From: Marinobacter flavimaris
GTDB taxonomy: Bacteria > Pseudomonadota > Gammaproteobacteria > Pseudomonadales > Oleiphilaceae
Reading direction: 5' to 3'
Length of the DNA stretch: 64,000 nt
Assembly (NCBI RefSeq): GCF_002933295.1
Contig: NZ_PSSW01000003.1
Location: 372,001 to 436,000 of the forward strand
This document shows positions 25,632 to 34,810 of the stretch, one piece after another; within the stretch, counting starts at the first letter, position 1, and each line of letters opens with the position of its first letter. A model generated the notes under the pieces. The model made no database searches and was not told where the DNA came from. It saw nothing but the letters and a program-made list of their open reading frames with translations. The position numbers and the translations under genes were made by a program.

Positions 25632-26843
25632 TCAGTTGGTGATCAGCTTGCACTTGCTCTCGGAAAGCGGTCGGAACGCTTCGTCGCCGGGAATAGTTCG
25701 AACGATCTTGTACAGATCCCACTCGCCGGTAGATTCTTCCGGAGTTTTCACCTGAGCCAGAAACATGTCATGAACCATGCGGCCGTCCTCACGGATACGA
25801 CCGTTTTTGGCAAACATGTCGTTGATCGGAGTCTCTATCAGATGCTGGCGGACAGTTTGGGAGTCATCCGAGCCAGTAGCTTCCACCGCCTTCAGGTATT
25901 GCATCGTGCTGGAGTAGATGCCCGCATGCACCATGGTTGGACGGGTGCCGGTCTCTTCCATGAAACGATCAGACCATTCACGAGTCTCGTCGTTCATGTC
26001 CCAGTACCAACCGGTAGTAAGCTGCAGCCCCTGAGCCGCCTGGGGACCGAGAGCGTGTATGTCACTGATAAATACGACAAGCCCGGCAATGGTCTGGCCT
26101 GACTGGGTAATACCGAATTCTGCCGCAGTGGTGATCGCATTGGTGGTATCTGCACCGGCGTTTGCCAGAGCGATGACATCGGCGCCAGAAGCCTGGGCCT
26201 GCAAAATAAATGAAGAGAAGTCAGGAGTCGGGAATGGATGGCGGATGCTTCCCAGAATCTTACCACCATTGGCTTCTACAACCCGTGTGACGTCCGCCTC
26301 CATGGCATGACCGAAGGCATAGTCTGCGGTCAATATGTACCAGGATTTGCCGCCTTCCTGAACGATTGCGGTTGGAGTGCCAATGGACAGTGCGTAGGTG
26401 TCATAGACGTACTGAATATGATTTGGGGTGCAGTGTTCGTTGGTGATGCTTGAGGCTGCGGAGCCGGAGATCAGTCCCAGTTTGTTGTTCTCCTCAAGGA
26501 TCTTCGTGGTGGCGATTGTCACAGAAGAGGCCACCAACCCGCCAACCATGTCGACTCCGTCATTCTCTACCCAGCGTCGCACGGTGCTGGAGGCAACGTC
26601 CGGGCTGTTGCGGTCGTCAGCACTGACTACCTCAATCGCGGCATTGTTGACCTTGCCACCAAAATCAGCAACCGCCATTTCCATCGCCGTCAAACCATTC
26701 GGGCCGGCAAGGTCACGGTACGTGCCGGACATGTCAGCGAGATACCCAAGCTTAACCGTATCTCCAGATATGGCAGCCTGGGCACTGCCTGCCATAAGAA
26801 TTGAGGCAACGACTGAGGGCAGAATCTTTTTTGTATTTTTCAT
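25632..26843 (-). CDS. Periplasmic binding protein, branched-chain amino acid/aromatic acid type
   Basis: A 403-residue exported protein with a signal peptide (cleavage after SAQAA, near residue 24) and the two-lobed Peripla_BP_6 (LivK) fold: VKLGYLADMSGTYRDLAGPNG at the ligand site start and WYILTADYAFGHAMEADVTRVV in the second half. Members of this family bind branched-chain amino acids, but many bind aromatic or alicyclic acids. Being within the CHC operon, cyclohexanecarboxylate or a similar acid is the likely ligand. No permease or ATPase gene accompanies it in the window. Confidence 0.88.
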   Translation of the reverse strand: MKNTKKILPSVVASILMAGSAQAAISGDTVKLGYLADMSGTYRDLAGPNGLTAMEMAVADFGGKVNNAAIEVVSADDRNSPDVASSTVRRWVENDGVDMVGGLVASSVTIATTKILEENNKLGLISGSAASSITNEHCTPNHIQYVYDTYALSIGTPTAIVQEGGKSWYILTADYAFGHAMEADVTRVVEANGGKILGSIRHPFPTPDFSSFILQAQASGADVIALANAGADTTNAITTAAEFGITQSGQTIAGLVVFISDIHALGPQAAQGLQLTTGWYWDMNDETREWSDRFMEETGTRPTMVHAGIYSSTMQYLKAVEATGSDDSQTVRQHLIETPINDMFAKNGRIREDGRMVHDMFLAQVKTPEESTGEWDLYKIVRTIPGDEAFRPLSESKCKLITN

Positions 26844-26913
26844 TGTTCCATCTCCGCTACGAAACTTGTTTTGGTTTGGGTTCTTGTTGCTTTTGTCAGG
26901 TTGATCAGTTTGA

Positions 26914-28053
26914 TTACTTCGGTAGGTATTCCTTCGCGATGATGTTTTTCATGATCTGGGCTGTGCCATCGCCAATCTGAAGACCAAGAACATCTCTCAG
27001 GCGCTGGGCAAACGGCAGGTCCTCACCCCAACCGGTGTGACCGTGGGCCAGCAGGCACTGTTTAACCACATCAAAGGCCAATTTCGGCCCCCACCATTTA
27101 TTCATGGCGGCTTCGGCGTTATGGGGCAGGTTGTTGTCCTTGAGCCATAGTGCGTGGTAGCACTGCATGCGGGCCGCATGAACATAGGTCTGGTATTCCG
27201 CCAGCGGATGGGTCAGGCCCTGGAACGCGGACAGGTTCTGGCCGAAGGCGGTTCGCTCGGTCAGCCACTGCCAGGTTTCATCCAGGGATTGTTGCGCGAC
27301 GGCCAGGCACTGCAGGCCGATCAGGGCACGGCTGTAATCAAAACCCTGCATGACCTGTTTGAAGCCTTTACCCTCGTCGCCCATCATGTTGACGGCGGGC
27401 ACTTCCACGTTATCGAAGAAAATCGAGCCGCGACCGATGGCGCGCTGGCCGTTGTCCTCGAACCGGGTGGTGGTGATGCCCGGGCTGTCCATGGGCACCA
27501 GGAACGCACTGATGCCGGAGGCGCGCTGCTCTACCGTGCCGGTGCGGGCGAACACCACCGCCACGTCGGCCTGGTCGGCCATGGAGATGGAGGTTTTCTC
27601 GCCGTTGAGCACGTACACGTCGCCCTTCTTCTCCGCCTTCAGGCGCAAGTTGGCAGCGTCGGAACCGCCGTGGGGTTCAGTCAGGGCAATGCACGCCACC
27701 TTCTGGCCGGAGGTCATGCCGTGCAGCCACTCCTTCGCCAGGTCCGGCGCGGCGTGGCTGGCAATGATCTGTCCGTTCAGGGAAGTCAGCAGGGGGATGT
27801 AGCCAACGTTGAAATCTCCTTTGGAGATTTCCTCGATGATCAGGCCACTGGTAACACAGTCCATGCCGCTGCCGCCGAACTCTTCCGGCAGTTCGCCACC
27901 AAGCAGCCCCATCTCGCCGAGCTGGCGGATGACATCCTTTTCGATGACGCCTTCCTGATCCCGCTTGCGATAGCCCGGAGCCAGCACCTCGGCGCTGAAG
28001 CGGGCCACAACCTCGCGAATCGCGTTCTGTTCTTCATTGAATCCGAAATTCAT
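26914..28053 (-). CDS. aliB: Cyclohexanecarboxyl-CoA dehydrogenase
   Basis: A 379-residue acyl-CoA dehydrogenase that should desaturate cyclohexanecarboxyl-CoA to the 1-ene ester. FAD-binding parts ALTEPHGGSDAANL and GEKTSISMADQADV are present, and the C-terminal block is QIGDGTAQIMKNIIAKEYLPK. At the place where most family members have the catalytic glutamate (the YEGT motif) this protein has aspartate (GDGT). Operon position between badI and the binding-protein gene supports the AliB assignment. Confidence 0.86.
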   Translation of the reverse strand: MNFGFNEEQNAIREVVARFSAEVLAPGYRKRDQEGVIEKDVIRQLGEMGLLGGELPEEFGGSGMDCVTSGLIIEEISKGDFNVGYIPLLTSLNGQIIASHAAPDLAKEWLHGMTSGQKVACIALTEPHGGSDAANLRLKAEKKGDVYVLNGEKTSISMADQADVAVVFARTGTVEQRASGISAFLVPMDSPGITTTRFEDNGQRAIGRGSIFFDNVEVPAVNMMGDEGKGFKQVMQGFDYSRALIGLQCLAVAQQSLDETWQWLTERTAFGQNLSAFQGLTHPLAEYQTYVHAARMQCYHALWLKDNNLPHNAEAAMNKWWGPKLAFDVVKQCLLAHGHTGWGEDLPFAQRLRDVLGLQIGDGTAQIMKNIIAKEYLPK

Positions 28054-28109
28054 GGTGTTCTCCGGGAGTGTCTATGCCCCGGTGACGGGTGGCCACCGGG
28101 TCGGTCTGC

Positions 28110-28892
28110 TTACTTGTAGAATTTCCGGAAGTCCGGCTTGCGCTTTTCCTTGAAGGCTTTCACGCCTTCTTTGGACTCTTCGGTGTCGTAATACAGGCTC
28201 AATGCCTGCATCCCAAGGGCACCGATGCCGGCAATGTTGTCGCTGTCGGCATTGAACGAGCGCTTGGCGATGGTGAGAGCGGTGGGGCTCTTCTCAAGGA
28301 TTTCCTCACACCACTTCTGCACTTCCTCATCCAGCTGCTCCGGTGGCACCACGGCGTTGACCAGGCCCCAATCCAGTGCCTGCTGTGCACTGTACTTGCG
28401 GCACAGGTACCAGATTTCCCGGGCGCGCTTCTCACCCACGACCCGCGCCAGGTAGGCGGTACCGAAGCCGGGATCGACGGAGCCGACCTTGGGGCCGACC
28501 TGGCCGAAAATGGCCGTTTCCGAGGCGATGCTCAGGTCACAGATCACGTGCAGCACGTGGCCACCGCCGATGGCGAAGCCGTTGACCCGGGCAATCACCG
28601 GCTTGGGTACTTCCCGGATGGTGCGTTGCAGCTCTTCCACGGGCAGGCCAATTAGACCGCGGCCGTCGTACTGGCCTTCGTGGGCGCCCTGGTCGCCACC
28701 GGTGCAGAAGGCTTTTTCACCAGCCCCGGTGAACACGATGACGCCGATGTCCTTGTTCCAGCCGGCGCGGTTGAAGGCGTCTAGAAGCTCCATGCAGGTC
28801 TGGCCACGGAAGGCGTTGTAGCGCTCCGGACGGTTGATGGTGATGGTGGCAATGCCGTCGGTTTCGTCGTACAGGATATCTTCGTAATTCAT
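28110..28892 (-). CDS. badI: 2-ketocyclohexanecarboxyl-CoA hydrolase (ring cleavage)
   Basis: A 260-residue crotonase-fold protein close in length and sequence style to BadI and MenB: RPERYNAFRGQTCMELLDAF near the N-terminus, the long CTGGDQGAHEGQYDGRGLIG loop, and FAIGGGHVLHVICDLSIA. The enzyme adds water to 2-ketocyclohexanecarboxyl-CoA and opens the ring to pimeloyl-CoA. It lies between badH and aliB. Confidence 0.93.
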   Translation of the reverse strand: MNYEDILYDETDGIATITINRPERYNAFRGQTCMELLDAFNRAGWNKDIGVIVFTGAGEKAFCTGGDQGAHEGQYDGRGLIGLPVEELQRTIREVPKPVIARVNGFAIGGGHVLHVICDLSIASETAIFGQVGPKVGSVDPGFGTAYLARVVGEKRAREIWYLCRKYSAQQALDWGLVNAVVPPEQLDEEVQKWCEEILEKSPTALTIAKRSFNADSDNIAGIGALGMQALSLYYDTEESKEGVKAFKEKRKPDFRKFYK

Positions 28893-28924
28893 GATCTGTT
28901 CTCCGTGTTCGTGAAAATGGGCGC

Positions 28925-29692
28925 TTAGCCGGCCATGGTCAGGCCGCCGGACACGCTGATCACCTGGCCGGTGATGAAGTTGGCGTCGTCACTGGCCAGC
29001 AGGGCGATGATGCCGGGGTAGTCTTCCGGTTGGGCCAGGCGCTTCATGGGCACCGCGTTGCGGAAGGCTTCCAGTAGCTTCTCGGGATTTGGGGCGGTTT
29101 CCGCCACGCCCTTGAGCAGGGCGGTGTCGGTGGGGCCGGGGCAAACCACGTTCAGGCACACGTTCTTGGTGGCCAGTTCCCGCGCCACGGTCTTGCTGAA
29201 GCCCACCAGACCGGCCTTGCAGGCGGCGTAGACGGATTCGCCGGAGGAGCCGACCCTGGCCGCGTCGGAGGCAATGTTGATGACCTTGCCGCCGCCGGCG
29301 GCAATCATCTTCGGCAGTACCACATGATGCATGTTCAGCGCACCGGTCAGGTTCACTGCAATCAGCTGGTCCCACAGTTTCGGCTCGGTTTTCAGGAACG
29401 GCATGAAGCGGTCGAAACCGGCGTTATTTACCAGCACCGTGGGCACGCCCAGATCGCTCTCGATGGTCGCCACGGTGTCAGTAATCGCGGCGTAATCGGT
29501 AATGTCGGCGGCGTAGGCGCAGGCCTTGCCCCCGGCTTCGGTGATTAGGTCTGCCGTGGCCTGGGCCGCACTTTCATCACGGTCCAGCACGGCCACCGCG
29601 CTGCCTTCTTCTGCAAAGCGCTGACACACGGCGCGGCCAATGCCGCCCCCGCCGCCGGTCACGATGACTGTTTTTCCGTTAAGGCCTCTCAT
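28925..29692 (-). CDS. badH: 2-hydroxycyclohexanecarboxyl-CoA dehydrogenase
   Basis: A 255-residue short-chain dehydrogenase. TGGGGGIG (residues 12-19) is the NAD-binding loop and the active site YAACK lies near residues 155-159, with the preceding serine. In the bad pathway it oxidises the hydroxyl group to the keto ester that BadI cleaves. Confidence 0.9.
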   Translation of the reverse strand: MRGLNGKTVIVTGGGGGIGRAVCQRFAEEGSAVAVLDRDESAAQATADLITEAGGKACAYAADITDYAAITDTVATIESDLGVPTVLVNNAGFDRFMPFLKTEPKLWDQLIAVNLTGALNMHHVVLPKMIAAGGGKVINIASDAARVGSSGESVYAACKAGLVGFSKTVARELATKNVCLNVVCPGPTDTALLKGVAETAPNPEKLLEAFRNAVPMKRLAQPEDYPGIIALLASDDANFITGQVISVSGGLTMAG

Positions 29693-29727
29693 GATGACTT
29701 GCTCCTGTAGCTGTTAGATCAATGGGA

Positions 29728-31392
29728 TTAACCGCGTTTGGCCGGCTCCAGGCGCACTTCTTTCGCCTGTTCCCGCAGTTTGAATTTCTGGATCTTGCCG
29801 GAGGCGGTGCGAGGCATGGCCTCGATCACTTCCAGATATTCCGGCAGGTAGTTTTTGGACAGTTGCTGATCGGTCAGATAGGCCTTGACCTGGTCCAGGG
29901 TCAGATCGGTGGCGTTCTCGTCGAGGGTGACGTAGGCGCACAGGCGCTCACCCAGGCGTTCGTCCGGGCAACCCACCAGGGCGACATCGACAATGCCGGG
30001 GAACTTGTAGAGCAGGTTCTCCACCTCCACGACCGGAATGTTCTCACCGCCCCGGATGACCACATCCTTGGTGCGGCCGGTGATGCGGATGTAGCCATCC
30101 TTGTCCATGCGCGCGAGATCGCCGGTGTTGAACCAGCCGGCTTCGTCCACGCCATAGAGCTCGGGTCGTTTGAGATAGCCGACAAACAGGCTGGAGCCAC
30201 GTACCAACAGGCTGCCTTCTTCCCCGGCCGGCAGTTCGTTGCCCTTAAAGTCGGTGACTTTCACGTCCATGAAGGGCAGGGCCTTGCCGTCGGATTGGCT
30301 GGCCCGCTCGGCGGGATCCTCCGGGCAGGTCATGGTGACCGCGCCGTTTTCGGTCATGCCCCAGGCCGAGACAATCTTTGCCTTCAGAACCTTGCCGGCC
30401 TGTTCCACCACGGCACTTGGGATGGGGGCGCCGGCTGAGACGAAGATCCGCAGGGAATCCAGTTCACCCTCGTGCTTGGGTGCGGTTTTCACCAGATCCG
30501 CCAGGAACGGCGTGGCGGCCATGGTGAAGGCCGGTTTCTCGGCAGCAATCACCTTGCAGACATAGTCCGCGTCCCAAATGTCCTGGAGGATCGCGGTGGT
30601 GCCCAGGTAAATGGGCATCATGATGCCGTACATGAAGCCGGTCTGGTGGGCCACCGGGGAGGCCATCAATACTTTGTCGTCCGAGCTCAGGTGCAGGCGG
30701 TCGGCGTAAGGACGCACATTGGAAAACAGGGTGTTGGAGGAGTGCATGACCCCCTTGGGTTCGCCGGTGGTACCGGAGGTGTAAAGGATCTGGATGGCGT
30801 CGTCGGCGGTGAGTTGGCGCTCGGCAAACAGGGCCTTGGTGTCTTGCTTTTCTTCCCAGGGGGTCTCCGTGAGACGTTGTTCAAAGCTACGCTCGCCCTC
30901 TCCCCCGATGACCAGCAGGGTTTCGAGATCCGGCAGCTCCCCCCGAATACCGTCAATCATGGCCTCGTAGTCAAAGCCACGAAAGACCTTTGGTATTACC
31001 AGCAGTTTGGCCTCGCCATGCTTGAGCATGAAGCGCAGTTCCCGCTCCCGGAAAATAGGCATGAGCGGATTCAGAATCGCGCCGATGCGCATGCAGGCCA
31101 GATGCAGGGCGGTGGTCTGCCACCAGTTCGGTAGCTGGCAGGCCACCACGTCGCCTTTACCGATGCCCATGCCGGCCAGGCCGGCCGCCATGCGGGTGAC
31201 TTTGTTATTGAGTTGCCGATAAGTGAGGGCGGTGCGGGTGTCGCTGGTGACCTGGTAGCCGACGATGGCTTCCCGGTCTGGAGTGCTGGCGACTGCCTGA
31301 TCCAGGTAGTCGGTAATGAGTTTGTCGTTCCAGGCGCCGCTTTCCAGCATGGCGTCACGGCGTTCCGGATTGAGAGTGATGCCTGTATCCAT
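29728..31392 (-). CDS. aliA: Cyclohexanecarboxylate-CoA ligase
   Basis: A 554-residue AMP-forming acyl-CoA synthetase: YTSGTTGEPKGVMHS is the P-loop-like ATP motif, VSAWGMTENGAVTMT the adenine-binding motif, GRTKDVVIRGGENI the hinge and SGKIQKFKLREQ the catalytic C-terminal lysine region. It activates the free acid as the first step. Start 31392 has AGGTGA upstream. First gene of its operon, divergent from badK. Confidence 0.9.
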   Translation of the reverse strand: MDTGITLNPERRDAMLESGAWNDKLITDYLDQAVASTPDREAIVGYQVTSDTRTALTYRQLNNKVTRMAAGLAGMGIGKGDVVACQLPNWWQTTALHLACMRIGAILNPLMPIFRERELRFMLKHGEAKLLVIPKVFRGFDYEAMIDGIRGELPDLETLLVIGGEGERSFEQRLTETPWEEKQDTKALFAERQLTADDAIQILYTSGTTGEPKGVMHSSNTLFSNVRPYADRLHLSSDDKVLMASPVAHQTGFMYGIMMPIYLGTTAILQDIWDADYVCKVIAAEKPAFTMAATPFLADLVKTAPKHEGELDSLRIFVSAGAPIPSAVVEQAGKVLKAKIVSAWGMTENGAVTMTCPEDPAERASQSDGKALPFMDVKVTDFKGNELPAGEEGSLLVRGSSLFVGYLKRPELYGVDEAGWFNTGDLARMDKDGYIRITGRTKDVVIRGGENIPVVEVENLLYKFPGIVDVALVGCPDERLGERLCAYVTLDENATDLTLDQVKAYLTDQQLSKNYLPEYLEVIEAMPRTASGKIQKFKLREQAKEVRLEPAKRG

Positions 31393-31469
31393 CTGATTCA
31401 CCTGTTGTGTCCGGTTTGTTTTTGTTGGGTGGCCAGCCCGCATAAGCAGGTCGTTGCCTTGTCAGTTTC

Positions 31470-31499
31470 AACATACGCCTTCTCAAAATAATATGTCAA
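31470..31499 (-). promoter_or_regulatory. Predicted sigma-70 promoter of aliA with overlapping palindrome
   Basis: On the minus strand TTGACA (31499-31494) is followed after 18 bases by TATGTT (31475-31470), about 80 bases before aliA. The palindrome CAACATGTTG at 31497-31506 overlaps the -35 box and is placed to act as a repressor site. Which regulator binds is inferred to be the MarR protein of the same operon. Confidence 0.55.
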
Positions 31500-31607
31500 C
31501 ATGTTGCCTTAAAAAATATTCGGGTGTAGCCTCTAGAAATCGGACAAATAGTCCTACATGGGCTTCATGAAGAAGTAATAAGAAAAAATCTGTTAGCGGA
31601 GATGGTT

Positions 31608-32384
31608 ATGGAATACAGCAATATATTGCTTGAAAAGCACGACGCTGTGGCCCTGGTCAGACTCAACCGACCAGAGGTCTACAACGCGTTGAACAACGCG
31701 CTGATGAACGAACTGACTTCCGCTCTGGAAGTCCTGGAAGCGGATGAGGCCATCCGCGCCGTTGTCATTACCGGCAACGAGAAAGCCTTTGCCGCCGGCG
31801 CGGATATTGCCGAAGTCCATGCCCTGGACTTTTCCCGGGCCTACCGTGAGCGCTTCATCTCCGCCAATTGGGAAACCGTGACCCGATGCCGAAAGCCGGT
31901 GATTGCCGCGGTGGCCGGCCTGGCACTCGGCGGTGGCTGTGAACTGGCGATGATGTGTGACCTACTGATTGCCGCCGATAACGCCCGCTTCGGCCAGCCG
32001 GAAGTGAAGATTGGCACCCTGCCCGGAGCCGGTGGTACCCAGCGGCTGGCCCGGGCCATTGGCAAGGCCAAGACTATGGACCTGTGCCTGACCGGTCGAA
32101 TGATGGATGCGCAGGAAGCTGAGCGCAGTGGTCTGGTCAGCCGGGTCGTGCCAACTGACGATCTGCTTGATACGGCCATGGCGGTAGCAGGGGAAATCGC
32201 CGGCTATTCGCAGATGGCCACCATGATCAACAAGGATGCGGTTAATCAGGCGTTCGAGACCCCTTTGAGAGCGGGCGTTGAATACGAACGCCGGCTGCTG
32301 TGGTCCAGTTTTTCCAGCGAGGATCGAAGCGAGGGTATGACTGCTTTTCTCGAGAAACGTCAGCCCCAGTGGAAGCACCGTTAA
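31608..32384 (+). CDS. badK: Cyclohex-1-ene-1-carboxyl-CoA hydratase
   Basis: A 258-residue enoyl-CoA hydratase with the two oxyanion-hole blocks ([10 protein letters not shown] and [18 protein letters not shown]) and both catalytic glutamates (in GGGCELAM and [11 protein letters not shown] context). It hydrates the 1-ene ester to the 2-hydroxy ester, the step between AliB and BadH. GGAG lies 6 bases before the ATG at 31608; an ATG 6 bases earlier is less well placed. First gene of the plus-strand operon. Confidence 0.88.
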   Translation: MEYSNILLEKHDAVALVRLNRPEVYNALNNALMNELTSALEVLEADEAIRAVVITGNEKAFAAGADIAEVHALDFSRAYRERFISANWETVTRCRKPVIAAVAGLALGGGCELAMMCDLLIAADNARFGQPEVKIGTLPGAGGTQRLARAIGKAKTMDLCLTGRMMDAQEAERSGLVSRVVPTDDLLDTAMAVAGEIAGYSQMATMINKDAVNQAFETPLRAGVEYERRLLWSSFSSEDRSEGMTAFLEKRQPQWKHR

Positions 32385-32407
32385 CCTTTACAAGCTCAGG
32401 AGCGATT

Positions 32408-33604
32408 ATGGATATTCATTTCACCCCCGAAGAGCTGGCTTTCCGCAGTGAGGTGCGGGCGTTTCTGGGACAGAATCTGCCGGCCGACCTTGCAGAGAAT
32501 GTCCGTCTGGGCCGTCGACTTGCCAAAGAGGATCATCAGCGCTGGCAGAAGATTCTTAACCAGAAGGGTTGGTATGCCGTCAACTGGCCGGTCGAGCATG
32601 GCGGTACCGACTGGTCCGTGGTGCAGAAGCACATTTTTGACGAGGAGTGCGCCGCCGCTGGAGCGCCCAGATTGGTGGCGTTCGGCGTCAACATGGTGGC
32701 ACCGGTAATCATCAAGTTCGGCACCCAGACCCAGAAGGATTACTACCTGCCGCGGATTCTGCGCAGCGAGGACTGGTGGTGCCAGGGCTATTCCGAGCCC
32801 GGCGCCGGCTCCGACCTGGCCAGCCTGAAAACCCGCGCCGAGCGGGATGGCGATCATTACCTGGTCAACGGTCAAAAGACCTGGACCACCCTGGGCCAAC
32901 ATGCCAACCGGATCTTCTGCCTGGTTCGCACCGATCCTTCCGCCAAGAAGCAGGAGGGCATCTCCTTCCTGCTGATCGACATGGATACGCCAGGCATTAC
33001 TGTGCGCCCGATTATCACCCTGGATGGTGAACACGAGGTCAACGAGGTGTTCTTCGACAACGTTCGGGTGCCGGTGGAAAACCTGGTTGGTGAGGAGAAC
33101 AAGGGCTGGACCTGTGCCAAGTATCTGCTCACCCACGAGCGTACTGGCCAGGCCGGTATCGGCCAGTCAAAAGCGGCGCTGGCACATCTCAAGCAGATTG
33201 CCAGTGCCGAGACGGTGGCCGGCCAATCAAGGATTGACGATCCCCTGTTTCGCGCCCGGATCGCCGAGTTGGAAATGCGCCTGATGGCGGTGGAGATGAG
33301 CACCCTTCGCATTCTGGCCGCCACCCGCGATGGTGGGGTGCCAGGGGCGGAGAGCTCGTTGCTGAAGATCCAGGGTTCGGAGATCCGCCAGGCGATTACA
33401 GACCTGATGCGCAAGGCACTCGGGCCGAACGCGCTGCCGTTCCTGGAACCGGAGCTGGAATCGGACTTCCATGGCGAGCCGTTGTATCAGGATTACAGCG
33501 CGTCGCCGGCCAGCCAGTACTTTAATCTGCGCAAGCTGTCTATCTACGGCGGGTCCAACGAAATTCAGAAGAACATCATCGCCAAGCTGGTTCTGGAACT
33601 GTAG
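32408..33604 (+). CDS. pimC: Pimeloyl-CoA dehydrogenase, large subunit
   Basis: A 398-residue acyl-CoA dehydrogenase with SEPGAGSDLASLKTRAERDG (FAD-binding), QKTWTTLGQHA and the C-terminal IYGGSNEIQKNIIAK. Length and partnership with the following shorter homologue match the PimCD pair of R. palustris that oxidises pimeloyl-CoA and other dicarboxyl-CoAs. Start chosen at 32408 behind GGAG. Confidence 0.88.
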   Translation: MDIHFTPEELAFRSEVRAFLGQNLPADLAENVRLGRRLAKEDHQRWQKILNQKGWYAVNWPVEHGGTDWSVVQKHIFDEECAAAGAPRLVAFGVNMVAPVIIKFGTQTQKDYYLPRILRSEDWWCQGYSEPGAGSDLASLKTRAERDGDHYLVNGQKTWTTLGQHANRIFCLVRTDPSAKKQEGISFLLIDMDTPGITVRPIITLDGEHEVNEVFFDNVRVPVENLVGEENKGWTCAKYLLTHERTGQAGIGQSKAALAHLKQIASAETVAGQSRIDDPLFRARIAELEMRLMAVEMSTLRILAATRDGGVPGAESSLLKIQGSEIRQAITDLMRKALGPNALPFLEPELESDFHGEPLYQDYSASPASQYFNLRKLSIYGGSNEIQKNIIAKLVLEL

Positions 33605-33613
33605 GAGGGGACT

Positions 33614-34768
33614 ATGAATTTTGAACTGAACGAAGAGCAACAGATGCTGGCGGATACGGTCGAGCGTCTGGTCCGCAATACCTACAGTTTTGAGCAGCGT
33701 GAAGTATTTTACCAAAGCCCCCGGGGTTACAGCCCGGAGTTCTGGCGCCAGTTGTCAGAGCTGGGCATTACCTCGGTGCCCATCGCTGCCGAGTACGAAG
33801 GCTTTGGCGGCACCGGCGTGGAAAACATGCTGGTGATGAAGGAGCTCGGCCGGGGCCTGTGTCTTGAGCCGTACCTGCATTCCCAGATTTATGCTGCCGG
33901 CCTGGTTGAGCAACTGGGTTCCGCCGAACAGCGGCAGTCGATTCTGCCGGCAGTGGCGGCAGGCGAGCGTCTGTTGACGGTGGCCGACGAGGAAGCAGGT
34001 AGCCACTACCATCCGGAGGCGATTGAATGCCAGGCGGTGCCCTGTGAACGGGGCTGGCGTCTGAGCGGCCGCAAGCGGGTAGTGATCGGCGGCGAGCTTG
34101 CCCACACCATTCTGGTCGCTGCCCGGATGAGTGATGGTGAAGGCGTAAGCCTGTTTCTGCTGGACCCGGGGGCTGAGGGTGTTTCGCGCACCGGCTACCC
34201 CTGCATAGACGGCCCAAGGGCCTGTGATCTTGCACTGGCGGATGTCTATGTTGAGGCGGATAGCCTGCTCGGGCCGGCGGGTAAGGCCGCGCCTGCGCTG
34301 GCCTATCAGCGTGGCCGTGCGGTTGCCGCGCAGTGCGCCGAGGCGGTGGGCAGTATGGAGGAGGCCTTCCGGCTGACTCTGGACTATCTGAAAACGCGCC
34401 AGCAGTTCGGCTCACCGATTGGCCGCTTTCAGGCGCTCCAGCACCGGATGGCGGAAATGCGCGGCGAACTTGAGCTGGCGCGCTCCATGACCATTCTTGC
34501 AGCCTGTGTGGCAGACGACCCGGATTCGGAAAGTCGCAGCCGACGGCTTGCTGCTGCCAAGTTCACCGTGGCCCGGGCGTCGCAGCTGATTGCCGAGCAG
34601 TCTGTCCAGTTGCACGGCGGTATTGGTATGACCTGGGAATATTCACTGGCCCACCACGCCAAGCGCCTGGTGATGCTGACTCATCAGTTCGGGGATGACG
34701 ACTTCCACCTCGGACAGTATTCGGCCCTGCTGGAAGTGCCCCGGCAGGCTTCACAGCAGGTGGCCTGA
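33614..34768 (+). CDS. pimD: Pimeloyl-CoA dehydrogenase, small subunit
   Basis: A 384-residue acyl-CoA dehydrogenase homologue 9 bases after pimC. It has the N-terminal helical block (MNFELNEEQQMLADTVERLV) and RQQFGSPIGRFQALQHRMAEM, but no clear ACEADH-type FAD loop and no catalytic Glu motif near LHGGIGMTWE. This fits the second, possibly non-catalytic subunit of the PimC-PimD heteromer. Confidence 0.87.
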   Translation: MNFELNEEQQMLADTVERLVRNTYSFEQREVFYQSPRGYSPEFWRQLSELGITSVPIAAEYEGFGGTGVENMLVMKELGRGLCLEPYLHSQIYAAGLVEQLGSAEQRQSILPAVAAGERLLTVADEEAGSHYHPEAIECQAVPCERGWRLSGRKRVVIGGELAHTILVAARMSDGEGVSLFLLDPGAEGVSRTGYPCIDGPRACDLALADVYVEADSLLGPAGKAAPALAYQRGRAVAAQCAEAVGSMEEAFRLTLDYLKTRQQFGSPIGRFQALQHRMAEMRGELELARSMTILAACVADDPDSESRSRRLAAAKFTVARASQLIAEQSVQLHGGIGMTWEYSLAHHAKRLVMLTHQFGDDDFHLGQYSALLEVPRQASQQVA

Positions 34769-34810
34769 CCACCCGCCCCAAGACAAGATCAACAAACGGA
34801 GACAACCAAC

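Noticed and set aside
27154..28119. 321-residue plus-strand frame opposite aliB
   Set aside because: Antisense frame of a complete acyl-CoA dehydrogenase; no ribosome site or known domain.
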